From Lucifuga dentata (taxonomy: Eukaryota; Chordata; Actinopteri; Ophidiiformes; Bythitidae), in assembly GCA_014773175.1 (NCBI GenBank), contig VXCM01000297.1, forward strand, positions 124,001 through 188,000: a stretch of 64,000 nt of DNA, in the 5' to 3' direction. Position numbers and translations under genes: made by a program. Of the stretch, positions 23,842 to 57,200 are shown piece by piece (the first letter of the stretch is position 1; each line of letters starts with the position of its first letter). A model generated the notes under the pieces. It was given only the letters and a program-made list of their open reading frames with translations. It searched no databases and was not told the DNA's origin.

Positions 23842-25720
23842 TAAGAGAGAGAGAGAGAGAGAATCATACATGGCTAATTTGTGGAAGTCCAGAAACAACA
23901 CTGTAGACGAGAGAGTTTGTCTAGTGCTCCTTGAACTAATATTCCTTGTACTATTTATGTGTTGGTATTTTTTTATGAGGGTGTGCGTGTGTGTGCATAT
24001 CTATATATGTGCGTGTGTTGCATCCGTCTGTAGAGAGAGTGAAGGCTATTGATTATTTTAATCCTCCTATTTGTGAGTCTGTGATCCTCTCAACTCAGCC
24101 TTCCACGGGGGATTGCTAATGGGGCTGAACGTTTCCCTCCTCAACCCTCTCTCCCTGTCCAATTAACTTAACGCTGGAATCTTCCAGCAGAGAGCACCGG
24201 GACTCAGAAGTGGGGAGAGACACTGCTGTGATACAACTCCACCAACATTTCCTAGACCTCCTATCTGCACCACATTCTGCAAAAACCTCCACACCTAGAA
24301 CAATATTACCTCTCACCTTTAATTAAAGCTCCAGCTCCTCGTTTTTATTCTGGCAAGGTGAGAGCTGGGTTCAGCTAGTGCTTCAGTTTCAGCATGGTGG
24401 CTGTGCTGAGAGTTGAAGGAGCAGTAACTACATAGCATGTCTTCAAGGTGTCAGGATTCTGCTATGTAACTGATCCGCTCTGTACTGAAGATAGAATTCA
24501 GAGAATCACAACTTTAATTATGAATTTGTTAAATGTTTCCATACCCTAATTACATTTATTTTATAAAACAGATAGTAGACCTGAAACAAAAACTGTAACT
24601 CACCCAAGAATCAACCTGGATGTGTCAAAAAAAAAAAAAAAAAAAAAAAAGATTCATTATCAACCCAGCAGTGTTGCTTGATGACTTTTGCATCATTCCT
24701 TAGAGTCTGTGTTGTACAAGGATGGTTATAGTTTGTTTTTTTTTAATAGGAAGCATAAATGCTGCTAAAGTCTTTAGATCTTTGTCATAGTAACATAAAA
24801 ACACACAATGAGCAGAAAAAAAACCCACCATATGTCAAATTAGTTCTGCAGGGGGTGATTTCTGGGATTTCTTGTAATGTACAGATGCAATAAAGAAAAC
24901 ATTGAGTGTCCACCGACTCAGTGACAGAAAAATAATCCTGACATTTTTTATTGTTTCATGGCCTCCAAGGGCAGAGGAAATCTATACTGACATCATACAT
25001 AACAAATACACACAACTCATCTTGCAAAGTACAGTGATAAAAGAATCCATACTCAGAAACAAAGGTAACAGTGCCAGAAAACACACACACACACACACAT
25101 GGCAGGATGCAGCCTGGCACAGAGATTAATGTAAACCCACTCAGAGGGAATTTCTGGGCAATATACAGCATTAGGGTGTTATTTCATACACAGCACAATA
25201 ATGACATGTTTAGAATAGATCACATCCTAATCATATCAGGGTACAGTCATGCTGTCAAACATCAGAGCCACGCTGTTTGGGAAGGTAAAGTTTTTTTCTC
25301 TGCCATGCATATTAATATGTATATTTTTATGATAATATGAACTTATTTTCTTGCATGGCACTACAAGTAAAATAGATGTTCAGATGAGTTTTACTTTGTA
25401 TCCGTATAGAAATGAAAACTACAGATTTATATATATATATAGATATATATATATATAGATAGATATATAATGATTTGGATATACTCACTTATTAATAATT
25501 CCATTGAATAAAAATTCTAAATTACAAATCACATACTTAAGTTGGTCACCACAGCTGTTTCATATAATTGGATGTGGCTCGTGTGATTTTTATTTACATC
25601 AGCAGTTACATCCTGTTCCATTCAGAAATGCACAGTGTCCTCAATCATGTAAATGAAGGATCATTATATTATATAATGATTAATAACATTTGGCTTTATC
25701 GAGTGTACAGTATGTGGACT
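21890..25720. other. Intergenic stretch upstream of smarcc2, microsatellites only
   Basis: No coding signal is recognised. Contents: an N between two T-runs at 22769; a near-perfect palindrome at 23228-23251; a compound (GT)n(GA)n tract at 23777-23862; an A-run near 24630; a CA tract near 25080-25100; and an AT-rich tract near 25420-25470. The right part may be distal 3' UTR of c1ql4, which is transcribed towards it. Confidence 0.5.
23777..23862. repeat. Compound (GT)n(GA)n microsatellite
   Basis: About 19 GT units pass directly into a GA tract with one interruption. Open frames across it translate to Cys-Val and Arg-Glu repeats and are not genes. Confidence 0.95.
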
Positions 25721-25724
25721 AGAT

Positions 25725-26097
25725 CAGTGGTTCTCAAACTGTGGTACATGTACCACCAGTGGTATCTACAGTGCCCCTAGTGGTATACCAGATGACTCAG
25801 AAAATTCAGCAGAGAGTCAAAACATAAAATGGGTTTCATTAGAAAAACTTTTTAAAAGTTTGTTCTTTTAATTTATTTTTGTGTTGAAAATAGCTTAATT
25901 CGAATCTCGTGCACATTATGTACTTCCGTTGTAAATGGGTGTCATGCTCATACTGCAAACTTCTCAATGTCAGTACAGCTCACGTGCATGCACAATGTTT
26001 TTCTGTGATTTTTCTGAGAGTTGGTGGCTTGTTGGAGAGGCGGTACTTAGATATTTTAGTTTGCTGGCACTTGGGTCAAAAAGTTTGAGAACCACTG
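25725..26097. mobile_element. hAT-type MITE
   Basis: The left end CAGTGGTTCTCAAACTG and the right end AAGTTTGAGAACCACTG form a perfect 17-bp terminal inverted repeat, the well-known CAGTGGTTCTCAA end of Charlie-like hAT elements. The 8-base flanks (gactagat and gagaagat) match at six positions, in keeping with a decayed 8-bp target duplication. There is no coding capacity. Confidence 0.88.
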
Positions 26098-26556
26098 GAG
26101 AAGATGAAAGCAGTCTGGTGAATACATTTATAATCATTGTGAAATCAAATCGATCTATATGTATCCAAGAAAACCCATCAAACTGCTGTTTATGTTATAC
26201 AGAACAATGCATTGATATAATTAACAAAATAAACTGTCTCATGCAGGCTGAAAATAAACAAAATAGAGAGTGTAAGGCACAGAAAGCTACAGGTATGGCA
26301 TATGGCATGTAAAACACCAACAGCAGCAGCACAATGACATACGTTTGTAAAACATCTTTATGGGTACATTCACAGCAAAATTAAAGTTATATTTGTAATA
26401 GTAGCATGAGGATGTTGGGTATGAGTGTGACTGAACAGTGGTGATGGCAGCAGAATGATGCTTCGGCTCATTAGCAGGACGTGAAGAGGTTCTGTCATAA
26501 GTTCTGGCTCAAGGAAAATCGCCAAGCTAAATCTCAGCATTGCTAAAGTGTGTCTA

Positions 26557-26612
26557 TTAATAAAATATCAGACATTGGTTGATATTTCTGTCAGGGCTGA
26601 TGTAGTAGCTGT
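26557..26612. repeat. Left arm of the 56-bp inverted repeat around the c1ql4 last exon
   Basis: The reverse complement of this segment matches 27814-27869 at 55 of 56 positions. It lies about 760 bases beyond the c1ql4 stop codon, so it would fall in the 3' UTR if the transcript reaches this far. It contains a small internal inverted repeat (aatatca ... tgatatt). Confidence 0.9.
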
Positions 26613-27301
26613 GGGACTGTTACCGACAACTTGACACCCTCTTAGCAGCTGTCAGAGACGGTGCAAGTACAGTGATGCTTTTCATTGAACATTCATATGT
26701 GTCAATACAAACCGAAGAGTAAACACATATGCTTGCGCACAAACACAGACACACAACATACTGAATGATGTTCATGGTGTTGGGTGTATTATCAGCTGCG
26801 ATCAATATATTCATGACTTTCTTGTTTGGCGTCTATGGCCGTATTGAAAATCCATCTCAGAGCGAAGGCGGGAGGCTGCAGCCAAATACACACACTTCGA
26901 TTTACGGCCCGCGTTCAGAAATCATTTCACTTGATTTCAGAATGCGGACTGAAATGCTCATCTTGTCCAATTCATGTGTGCATGCCTGAGTGTGTACAAG
27001 TATGTGAAACAGATGTAAATCACATACTAGCTTGTTTACACATGCTGTACGTATGAAACAGAGTAATGATTACACAGATGCATCAGTCAGAAGAAATCCT
27101 AACTGGTAATATATACAATATTCTATTCATTTTTACACAACTTGTCTTTATTTGACAGTTATTTGACTTATATAATTCCATGTTTCATGTGTACAACAGC
27201 ATGGCAATGATAAATTGTATTATGGAAGCATAGCAAGTTAGATGGAGAAAGGAGAGGAACATTTTTGCTTGATTATGACAGGAAACAAGCACTTCATATG
27301 T

Positions 27302-27302
<1 letters not shown>

Positions 27303-27342
<40 letters not shown>
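27303..27342. repeat. (GA)n microsatellite in the c1ql4 3' UTR
   Basis: About 19 GA units lie 25 bases past the c1ql4 stop. The transcript would carry a (CU)n tract here. Confidence 0.9.
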
Positions 27343-27346
<4 letters not shown>

Positions 27347-27367
27347 TGTCAGGATGTAAATACGCTG

Positions 27368-47330
<19,963 letters not shown>

Positions 47331-47563
47331 TTTTCTTTCTTTCTTTCTTTTTCAGAAGAATAATAATTCAAAGTAGCGCAGAGGTTCCGTCAAAAATTTT
47401 TTTTTTTTTACATATTATGACGAGTTACTTTTACAGAGTTTTCCTCAGCATTAAAATCTGGTGCAGAGCGACTTTAATGCAAAGCAACAGTTCCCTCACT
47501 TGTTGTATTTTCCATCCTGCTTCTCTCTCCTCAGCATCTGCCGGCTCCTGTTTCCCCCGCCCT

Positions 47564-47564
<1 letters not shown>

Positions 47565-47606
<42 letters not shown>
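47565..47606. repeat. (CA)n microsatellite
   Basis: About 21 CA units upstream of the c1ql4 leader exon. The histidine-threonine open frames over it are artefacts. Confidence 0.95.
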
Positions 47607-47610
<4 letters not shown>

Positions 47611-48089
47611 TACACGCATGCCTGTGACCTTTTCTCAAATCAAATGACTACCTTTTTAATATTTTAATCAAAAGTTGTTGTTTTTTCATTAAAATATTTC
47701 ACTTGCAGCATTGAAATCATATCACCCCATCCAAACAAGGGTTACATTGACTGTCCCATTCGAAATATTACTGAGACTCACTAATATCACTATAATATTA
47801 AAGTGTTAACCCTATTTAAAAAAAAAAAAAGTGCATCTTCATCCATTTTAAATAAATGCATAGTTACAGAATAAAAATTCAAATTCATTAATTTTGTTAC
47901 ACTTTCAGAATTTACAACTTCATTTTTATTAGCTGTGTTGAAACAATAATAGTAGTTATCACGTCATGCTTACGGCTAGTTTAGGCTCTAATTCATTCAT
48001 TTTGGATTTCAAGTACCACCCACTTTAACGTAATTGGAATTCAAATTGCAATTTAACCTCCTGCCTTATGAACAAAGCATTGGAGATTT

Positions 48090-48390
48090 GAGTTGGGCGT
48101 GTCTCTCTATGTGGGCGTGTCTCTTCTGATATGCCTTCCATGCGTCTCTCTTGGTGTGGGTGTATCTCTCATGTGGGCGTGCCTCTGTTGTTGGGGGCGT
48201 GTCTGGCCATTGTAGGTGTGTCTGTTTATCTTTGGGCGTGATTCTTCCGATGTGGGCATGTCTGTCTATTGTTCCCTTCTATGGACATGTCGCTGTGGGC
48301 CAATGTGGGTGGTCTCTATAAGTGAGCTTGTTTTTCCCGATGTGGGTGTGTCTCTCCCATTTTGAGCTGATATGGGCGTGTCTCTGTTGA
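48090..48390. repeat. Degenerate array of GGGCGTG(TCTCT) boxes
   Basis: At least six exact GGGCGTG words (near 48095, 48112, 48175, 48196, 48232 and 48374) and several one-base variants (gtgggtgtgtctc, gtgggcatgtctg, gtgggtgtatctc) follow each other in the same orientation, often with the downstream word TCTCT. Spacing varies from about 17 to 40 bases. GGGCGTG/CACGCCC is a binding word for KLF/SP zinc-finger factors. The array lies 0.8-1.1 kb upstream of the inferred c1ql4 leader exon. Confidence 0.7.
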
Positions 48391-48470
48391 TGTGAAAATT
48401 ACACTTTGTAGCAAGTTACTTTTCTTGTCACATGATTTGTACTAATACTGTACTTTGACACAGGGTTAGC

Positions 48471-48538
48471 GTTTAGCATTTACATGAAGAGCTAAAGCTA
48501 GCTGTGTTTAGCTTTTACATGCATAGCTAAAGCTAGCT
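48471..48538. repeat. Two-copy tandem repeat of about 34 bp
   Basis: 48471-48503 and 48504-48538 share gtttagc, tttacatg and agctaaagctagct in order, with a few differences. Both end in the AGCTAGCT-type words often seen near fish promoters. Confidence 0.8.
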
Positions 48539-48539
48539 C

Positions 48540-51500
48540 ATATAAGTTGCTGGGTCCACTTAATTTTACCAGATGTTAGTACAATGCAAAAAAGTTGACA
48601 CAAGTTTTTTTGTTTTTTTTTCAGGATACACATTATTTATAGAGTTTGACATTTTTATAGCACCCTTTATGAGCCATTACACTACACTACAGATAGCTCT
48701 CTTGGGGAAATTTTCATGTATGGATAAGATGTAAGTGTTCATCACAATGATGTGTTTGGAAGAATAGGTGTGAATAGACTGAAGTGTGAGTACAAGATGT
48801 CGGCTGCAGATGTGAGCGTGACACGTCATGCAGAATTGCAAAGTGAAAAGGATAAGGTGAAAGGAAGAGAGTGGCATTCTCAGGGTTGTTGTCAATGTCT
48901 GTGTTTCTCCAGTTTTCAGACCTCGTTAGCGGTGAAAGATGTATTGCTGCTGACAAACCCCTCCCCCTCCCTACTGGTCTCTTTCTCTTTATATCTCTCT
49001 CCCTGCTTTTACCTTTATAGCTGTGACAAATTACTTATTTGCCAAATTGTTTCAGGAGTGTTAATGTCTGTTATATGGATTTTTTTTCAGGTCTGTCCCT
49101 TACATGATTATCAAACTGAGCCATGCAGCTGCAGAAACAGACATCTGATATCAGCAAAACATATTGTAAAACACATTTAACCTGAAATTCAGTATCAGAA
49201 AATGTTGGTCTGGGGCATTTACAAAAGAAGCAGGCATGTAAACTATTTAGGCAGCTCCTCTGCTCTAAGGCACAAGTGTACTTGCATGTACTGTCAGTTC
49301 CACTCTTTATTTATTCATCTCCCAACTTTACTGAGCCGGAGAGTGTAGCAGATATTGAATATGGATCAATAGATCACTCCCCAGGATGCATACTGTCAGC
49401 CGACTGAGCCCTCAGGCAGATGCTAGGCCTTGAGTCACATTTGCATTTGGAGATGAAAAATAACTGCTGCTTGCCAAAAGAAGAAGAACTATGTAGTTTT
49501 TCCCATTTTACAAAATTGGCAAACTAAAAGTAGAGATCAAACAATTTTCTGCATTTGTGAATATATGTAATTAAAACATATGCAGTGGTGCTGACATCCA
49601 CATCCATGTGTACGTGCCTGGGTGTGCTTCTTTATGTGCATTTATGGCATGTGAGGGAATGCCTGCATGCATACTTATGTGCAAACATGCACATATAATT
49701 TACATGTGGGCTATGACACACTGGTGACACACTCTGAGCCCCCCTGTATTTAAATTATTATTGCCAAGAAGGAAGGACAATTTAGAGAGAATGAGGTTTT
49801 TAGAGCCCTATGAAATATTAACTAAGCCAATGAATATATAAGCTGTGAAGCTGTAATTTCTCTCTCTGACTCTCTGTGTTTCCTCTACTTTTACTATATC
49901 CTCCTGTTTAATTTCAGGCTGAGGTTTACAAATGAATTATACTTTATCATAAAATTTGGAAGCACAATACCTTAAATTTTACCATATACTCTTTGTCAAA
50001 ATATTGCCTCATGATCAGTTATTAAGCCAATTATGTGTAACAGCAGGACACTTGGGATTATCTTGTGCACTTGACTGTGATATCTTTCCTTTTTTTTTTT
50101 TTTTTTTTNTTTTTTTTTTTTTTTTTTACCTTCATGTGTCTGAGCTGTAGAATTATGATTGATACAGAGGCCTTACAGCAAGGTAACAGTGGTAGGAAGG
50201 AAGACCAAAGGTCTCTGGGTTAAGTCTCACATGGGACATGGGTGTTGTTTGTTAACAAAAAAGTCCCAGCTGATGAGCTACCAAAGCAAGTCAAGAAAAA
50301 AACAGGAATCAGAGTTGATAGACAACCATGGCTGTTTTCAATAAATGCAGTTTTCTCCAGGTTAGTGAGTCATGGGGTGTTTGTATAAAAGTCTTGTTAT
50401 ATAATAATTTGATATTATGGGTACCCTATATAGGTGAAATTATCTTTGACACAAGTTGAGTTACATAGCAACACTTCTGGAGCTGGTAGGGATTCTGTGT
50501 TGTTCTGGAGGATAATTCATGATTGCCAACATGAGTGCATGATCCCAGGTCTCTGTAGGCCAGTGAGCTACTGTGCTGCCCTGAATTTATGGTCATTAAA
50601 AACAGGTTATATGAGGTGGAATGACTCATTTCAGCTCATATGTTCTGTGTTTCCAGACAGCCGCACAGAGTGATAGATAAGGTGATTCACCAGCAGGAAA
50701 GTCCAAGTTTCTGTTTAAGACAGTCACTAAAACCAATCAGAACCAGTCAGCATGTGATCAGAGAGGTTACCATGCTACTGACCAGCACATAGTAAGGTAG
50801 AGGAGCTATCAATGTGGCAAGACCAAATACAGGACAAGTGAGTGTCTGTCGAAAGGGCTTAACCTGACCCGTAATCTCACAGGTCAGAGAGTGAGAGAGC
50901 AGTGTTATTGTGTGTATGTGTGTGTGTGTGTGTATTGGAAGCAGAAAGTCAAAATTTGGGCAACAGGATAGAGTCTGGCAGAAGCCAACGATGATTAAGC
51001 TCAGTTTGGTAGCCTGAGACACTCATCCCATTCTTTAAGCCTTAAAGCTGGTTTGTGCAATTTTTAAAACTGTCTGTATGGTAATATTGTAAATCACAAA
51101 AACTGACCAACTATGGAATAGAGAAAGGTTGGATGATGTCAGGTCACAATTGTCCTCATTGACAGGGCTAATAAAGTCTATTCAAAATACAAGCTGCTTT
51201 TCCCCAACATATTTATTTTTTCATGCATGGAAATCAACCAGTATAAATCATACAATATAAATGAAAATAAATCCACTATTATCACTCAAAACACACTTTA
51301 AATATACTAGTTTGTTTGTGTGCTGTGATCAGTAATTATGTGTTTCACCTTTGTTACCAAAACAATTCCTTAATGGCCTTCACCACCCATCCATCCAAGT
51401 CTCCATCAAAGTTAAAAAGGTTGAAAAATGTAATACAGACAAAACAGTAAAATTCTTGCTGAGGTATCAGGAAGGTATTTATAACAGGCATCTCTATATT

Positions 51501-52385
51501 AAAAAAAAAAAAAAAAAAAAACTTAGTCAATTTACAGTAGTTTTCCTGTGTTTTACTGAAGTATATTCAGTGCATTACCCAAACACGACACTAGAGGGCG
51601 GGTACGCTTGTAGGAACGTCATTCCCTACAGAGGCAGCTAAATTCTGCGGTCAGTCTCAGTTATAAGCTAAATTTTGTCTGCCTCTTCATTTTAACTTCA
51701 GGTAGGTTAATATTCATCCAAGCTAACCGCATATGTCCCAGTTTATAAATTAAACGTGTTGTTAATCACCTGCCTTATGTGTATCATAAAAGTGAAGTTG
51801 TTTTTCGTTGTTAAATGTTAAGCAAAAGGATTAGCTACAAGCTAACATGCTGAGCTAGTGAAACTTTTGAGCTTTAGTGACTAAGCTAACAGACAAAGCA
51901 ATTCCTTTCATAGGTCAGTTACAATGGATAATGTACTGATGTTAAAGGGCTAGTACACAAATTACAGTGACAGGTAAATGGTAAACTATCTGCTTCACTA
52001 TAGCAGTTATTTCTGTGGTTTTATATATATATATGGTTTGTTCGCAGACTAAAGATTAAGTCAAGGAAAGTAAAAGAAGAGTTAGGGTTTTACTATTTAA
52101 AATGTTATACTATGAATGTGAATAGATGTAACCATTTTCTAAAGATTAAACACACATTGATACGGATTGTTATTGATAAACAACTGAAATAAAAAAGAAG
52201 ATATCTGTAATTCAGACGTAAGCACTTTTTGATATGTTTTAGGTTAAGTAGTGGGCAAGGTTACAGTATAGTAAGACGAGTTGATATGTCTTGTGTATTT
52301 TGTGTATGTGGAGTTACAGCATGCATTTAGTCATATGATAGCTAGGATGCTGTTGAGATATATGTGAATGAACTTATTACAGTTA
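48540..52385. other. Non-coding stretch, no gene seen
   Basis: No recognisable protein. It contains T-runs around an N at 50109, a GT tract near 50917-50935 and an A-run near 51502-51521. At 51588-51601 there is a word matching a CTCF-like core at 13 of 14 positions, followed by about 100 bases that end in a donor-like cttcag|gtaggtt near 51702 and could be a non-coding first exon of an unseen gene. Confidence 0.4.
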
Positions 52386-52389
52386 TTGA

Positions 52390-52790
52390 TAATTACCTGC
52401 TGTTTATGAAAATGTGTGTGCATATTTGAGCCCATTACATACAACCCACATTCATGTGACATTACTGCCAACCATTTTGCAAAACATTCTCTAGGAGTGG
52501 TAAATATTAGAATTGTTTTTCCTACCTTCCAGACTGCCACTAGTTTTAGTTCGTTCTAGTACGCTATTAAAATCAACTTGTAGAGACTTGAAACATGTTT
52601 GAGATAACTAATCCATAGAATGAACTGAAACCAATGGCAGTCTGGAAGGTAGGAAAAACAATTCTGACATTTATTGTATAATATTTACATTTACCGCTCA
52701 AGTAGAATGTTTTGAAAAGTGATGTAGTGTGTAAGCAGGTTGTTTATATTGGGCTCAAACATACAAAACCACAGTAAAGTCCTTTATCTA
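52390..52790. mobile_element. TTAA foldback MITE, copy E (short form)
   Basis: Inverted halves share cctaccttccagactgcca (52529 onward) and its complement tggcagtctggaaggtagg (52633 onward). The outer words tttgagccca on the left and gggctcaaacat on the right also pair. The centre of the longer copies is missing, leaving about 400 bases. The terminal sequences are decayed. Confidence 0.8.
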
Positions 52791-53089
52791 GTTTAGCATT
52801 CTGACCTGAGTTTAAGGTTAAGGGCAGAATTATTATTAGGCTTTGGTTAGGTTAAGTGTCCAGGAAGTTTACCGCAGGGAATGACTTCCTCATATGTGTA
52901 GTAAGATAAGTGTGTGTGAGTACGTGCACTCGCCCTCCTGCACGCCTGCCTCCGTGTGCAGATCTGATTATGGTCCTTGATTGCGAGTGACAGTGTGCAG
53001 ATTGAGTTGCACAGCCTCTCTAATTCTCTCTATTAATGAGTTGCGCTCCACACTGCTGCCCCGGACCCCATCTATTAATCACAATTTGT

Positions 53090-53380
53090 CATCTGTCTTG
53101 TGCTCTCCACACCTTCCTCCCCTCTACCCTCCTCCCCTCCAAACTGCACCATCCTTCCTCTACCTGTCCCTTACTTCTCCAGTTTCCATCTCATCTCTTC
53201 CTCACCTCCTCACTTACTTCTCCATAAATTCTCTGCACTCGTCTCTCCATTCACTCTTTTTTGTGTGTTTTCTGCACCTGTTCCCTTTCCTGCCATTTTT
53301 ACTTGCATCTCCATCTTCAGCTCTTGCACTCTTTTTTTCTTCTCTCTGCTCTCGTCTCTTTCTCTTCCATCCTCGCCATG
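53090..53380. other. Pyrimidine-rich tract
   Basis: Nearly 300 bases consisting mainly of C and T on the plus strand, with no unit length. Serine/leucine-rich open frames across it (52981-53411) are low-complexity shadows. Confidence 0.6.
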
Positions 53381-53936
53381 GTCAAGCATACTGAGTGGGT
53401 TTTCTCTCTGAAATTCACATTCTAATTCTGCCAGCACTCCAAGGTTAAGTAAACGCTCTCACATTAGTAAATAATGATTTATCACTCCAATTCATATCCT
53501 TATTGATATTCTGCAATTTGGCATTTGTCTTGGACATGTGGCTGTTTGACAAAATAAAAATACTGACCAGTGGATTTGAATGCCTCCTCTTCCTCTTCTT
53601 GAGATATGGGTAGGATTTGTTTGGATAAGCTGTCAAAAGTCAGTATTTTGTAAGCATGAGCTACACAGAGTGTGAAAACATGTTGAGTAGAGTTACATGA
53701 CATGTTGGAAGTTGAATGTTACATTGCAGAGAAGAAGAGAGGGAGACGTACAGTTCACTACCCATGGATCAAAAGCAGCGACTGAATGCCTACTGAGCTA
53801 CTGTGTGAGACCCCCCTCCGCCCCCACCCCCCNCCCCCACCCCCCACTGAACATTAATTAAAGATTTTGTCTGTCTCAACAACCCCCTGCTTCTTGCTGG
53901 GAATCTGTGATCTGAATTTCTTGTACAAGAGGAACA

Positions 53937-54215
53937 CTATGGAGTCAATTTGCAAATGTGGAAAGATTTGTAAAAGACAGCAAAGGAGCTGAAGGTGGAA
54001 ATAGATTGTTTGTTGAAAGTTGTTGGTTACAACTTTCTCATTTCTCGTTTACAGATTGTGGGTTTCATTCACAGTATGTTGTTTTTACATTTACAGAATT
54101 ATTTTTTTCATTCACGGTATGTGTTTTTACAAAAAAAAAAAAAAAAAAAAAAAAAATCATTCACGGGACTTTTTTTTACATTTAACATTCTATTGACCAC
54201 AAATTGACTCCATAG
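53937..54215. mobile_element. Short MITE with CTATGGAGTCAATTTG ends
   Basis: CTATGGAGTCAATTTG at 53937-53952 is an exact inverted copy of 54200-54215. Inside are three rough copies of a ttcattcac(a/g)gtatgt...tttac unit and an A-run. It is 279 bases long with no coding capacity. The superfamily is not assigned. Confidence 0.8.
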
Positions 54216-54219
54216 AGCA

Positions 54220-57200
54220 CAGTCAGACTAGGAGATGAACAAGGCACATGCAGGTCTGGATCAGATGTTGAGTAATAGGGTAAATTACTACCTAAAGTAT
54301 ATGTGGCAAATAAAAGGCATTTTGCATGTTTCTTATTGGCAGGTAATATATACATGCAATATGTAATAATACTATTATGCTATATACATAATAGCTTTAA
54401 AGTTGGAACATGCTGCCAAAGAGCATTAGGCACATGCTGTTATCTCAGTTTAAATCCTGTGAACTCTATTACCCACTTGTCCTCAAAAATTGCAAAAAAA
54501 AAAAACCTTGAAACTTCAGTTGTCTTCTGAACAGGAAGCATTTTTGTTTACGTTCTCTTTTAATAAAAACATCAATTGTCATAGATCATGATGACATCAT
54601 ACTAAGATGTACAGGATCAATAATGGAAATATTGCGTTTTCTCAGAAAAGAATATCGAGATTTTACTATTTGGAGCAGTTTTATGTGTAGGCCATGTTAT
54701 TATAAGTAATTCAACACAGGACAATTTAACAGTGTTTTTGGTACAATTGCTATTCCTTACACAATAGTGTTGACTTTCATGTATTTACACCAGTTAAACT
54801 TTTTTATTTTTGTATTTTAATTCATTTATTTTCTACTGTGTGATCTTTGTGGAATAATAGTAAAAGTTTAAATAAAAAAGCCTTTTTACTGTACTTTACT
54901 GATGGCATTGACACAGGATATTGAATTTTAAAAATTTTTTTATTTTATAGGCAAACAGTTATTTTCTTGGTTGTTTCAGGGAAGCTCTGCCCGCCCAGTC
55001 TTGCATTGCGCCCAGATAGATGTAGATATTAGTATCAAGATGTCTACAGGTGATATCTGTGCATGGAGTTTAATCTGATTTTCATTTGCAAATGCCACTC
55101 AGGAGATGCAGCCTAGTGTCACCTATGATAGAGGGGCTGCAAAAACAGTCACCAGTTCTCAAACATACCAAATTGTCTAGTCACCTACTGACCCCCCANC
55201 CCACCTCCACAATACTAAAGAAAAGTGTTGTGAATAATTTAGCAGTGGAGTTCTTTTCTCTGCTCAGAGGTCACGGCCTCGCTAAATGATGACAGGAGAT
55301 GATCTGGCAACTTCATCCAATGGCTGCCAGCATGTCTCATTCCCTGGAAAGTGAGACTCCAGACTGGGACCCCAGCCTTCCGACACAGTGCAAATACCTC
55401 ACCATACTTAGTTTTTCAGTTTACAAATACTTCTTTCCCTGGACCGTGAATGCAACACAAATAAAATCAGTTCAAAGAGGGGCGATCAACGTAGAGCAAG
55501 ATAGAGAAAAAAGAAATGGAACACAGCAGCCCATGACGAAGGACAGAAAGACAGCCGGGGTGGAAAAGAGAGCGAGGGATCATCCAGTACGGATGACAGG
55601 GGCAACAGAGAGGAGAGAAAAGGAGGGAGAGATAGTGAAGCGAGACATTGATGACCTTCTTTTAGCTTTTAAACTATGCTGTCCATGCCATTGCATCACT
55701 CAGAGACAAGAACACCTCCTATACCCCGATGCTGTGACATGAACATGACGGGCTGTCTGATATACTGGACAGTACGCTCTAATACACACACAGACATACA
55801 CATTCTCCTACTTGGGCTCGGTGTGATCACATCTACATTAAAACATTAGGTTTTTGTGTTTCCTTAATTTGACTTACCTCATTAAAACAGGTTCATGTCT
55901 GCAGCAGCATGTTTCACGGAGCCGCCAATGTTACACATATTGGCTTATTTTGCTTTAATTGGCCTCAACAATTTCAGGACTTTAAAAAATGCACATTTAG
56001 AGATGCTGTATGTCAATGGGATATTGTTAATGTAAATGGACTTTTTTTTTTTTCCTATAATTTCTTGGAGCCCCCAAACCAGTAATGACTTAGCACGCGC
56101 TCACACACACACACACACACAGATCCCAAGCTAAATCACAGAGTGTTTTTTTCAACTCTAGATAAGAATTCACATTACATACTGAGGGTAACTGGTCATC
56201 CATCTTCCTCCATTTGGCTTAAATGTGCAATCTAAGTGTGAACAGCCATCCATCCCATAATCTGTCTCTCTCACACTGATCTATCCATCTGTGTGCTTAA
56301 TCTGAAGTCTCTACCTGTCACAGCTGCTGGGTAAACAAGTGTTTTCAACACAGTTACAGTAGCATATCTCTCTCTCCCCCCACACAATTTCTGTTTTCCT
56401 CATACACAGTCTTGCCCATCCTTCTCTTCAGTCTTTACCTCCAGCTCTCTTTTTTTCCACTCACTTTCTCTCCACAGACCACAAGTGAGGTAGCCTCATT
56501 TGTTTTTATCTTGTGGTTAATGACCTGTTATTTAGCCAGTGTCTGGACACGGTGGTAAATCAAAACTCTTTCTCTGTCAAATGGAGAAACAAACTTGGAC
56601 CATAACTATGCAGAACACGGATTAGCTCAACAGAATTTCTTGTTAGGTAGAATTGCTGTCTTTTTCTCAATCGTTCACTGAGATAAGTTGTTTGACTGTA
56701 ATTGTCTAAACTTTGGAGATGAATTGTTCATACAGCATGCGCCATTTATACCTCACAATAGAATGCAATCTGTATCCATACATCTTATCCAGATGAGGAA
56801 AATGCACTGTAATCCGATCTGCCAAATCACAAACGGATGTGATCTGGTCACTGTCAAAATGAATCAGGTGTAAATGCAATCTGTACAGCCGGGACACATT
56901 TGTGAGATAAAATCAGCCCACTAGTTGAAAACATCACGCCGCCTCTTCTTCCCAGCTATGCTCACTCTCATTAATGAAGTTATTTTAAATTGGGAGGTGT
57001 GCCTTACTGTAAATGGCTACCTGCAGCTGAACATGAACAGTGACAGCCCACACAATAAAGTTATTTTTAAAAATGGATGAAACTCGTCCATGGAACAAGG
57101 AAGAGACAGGCTTCAATAGCAGAACAACACACCTGCTGCTGTCTGATCACAACACAGGCTGAATCCAGATAATGAGAACACTTTTTTAACGCGAGGTNCC

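Noticed and set aside
23777..24052. ORF of Cys-Val and Arg-Glu repeats
   Set aside because: It is a translation of the (GT)n(GA)n microsatellite.
52981..53411. Ser/Leu/Pro-rich ORFs in two frames
   Set aside because: They come from a pyrimidine-rich tract; two overlapping frames being open at once reflects composition, not coding.
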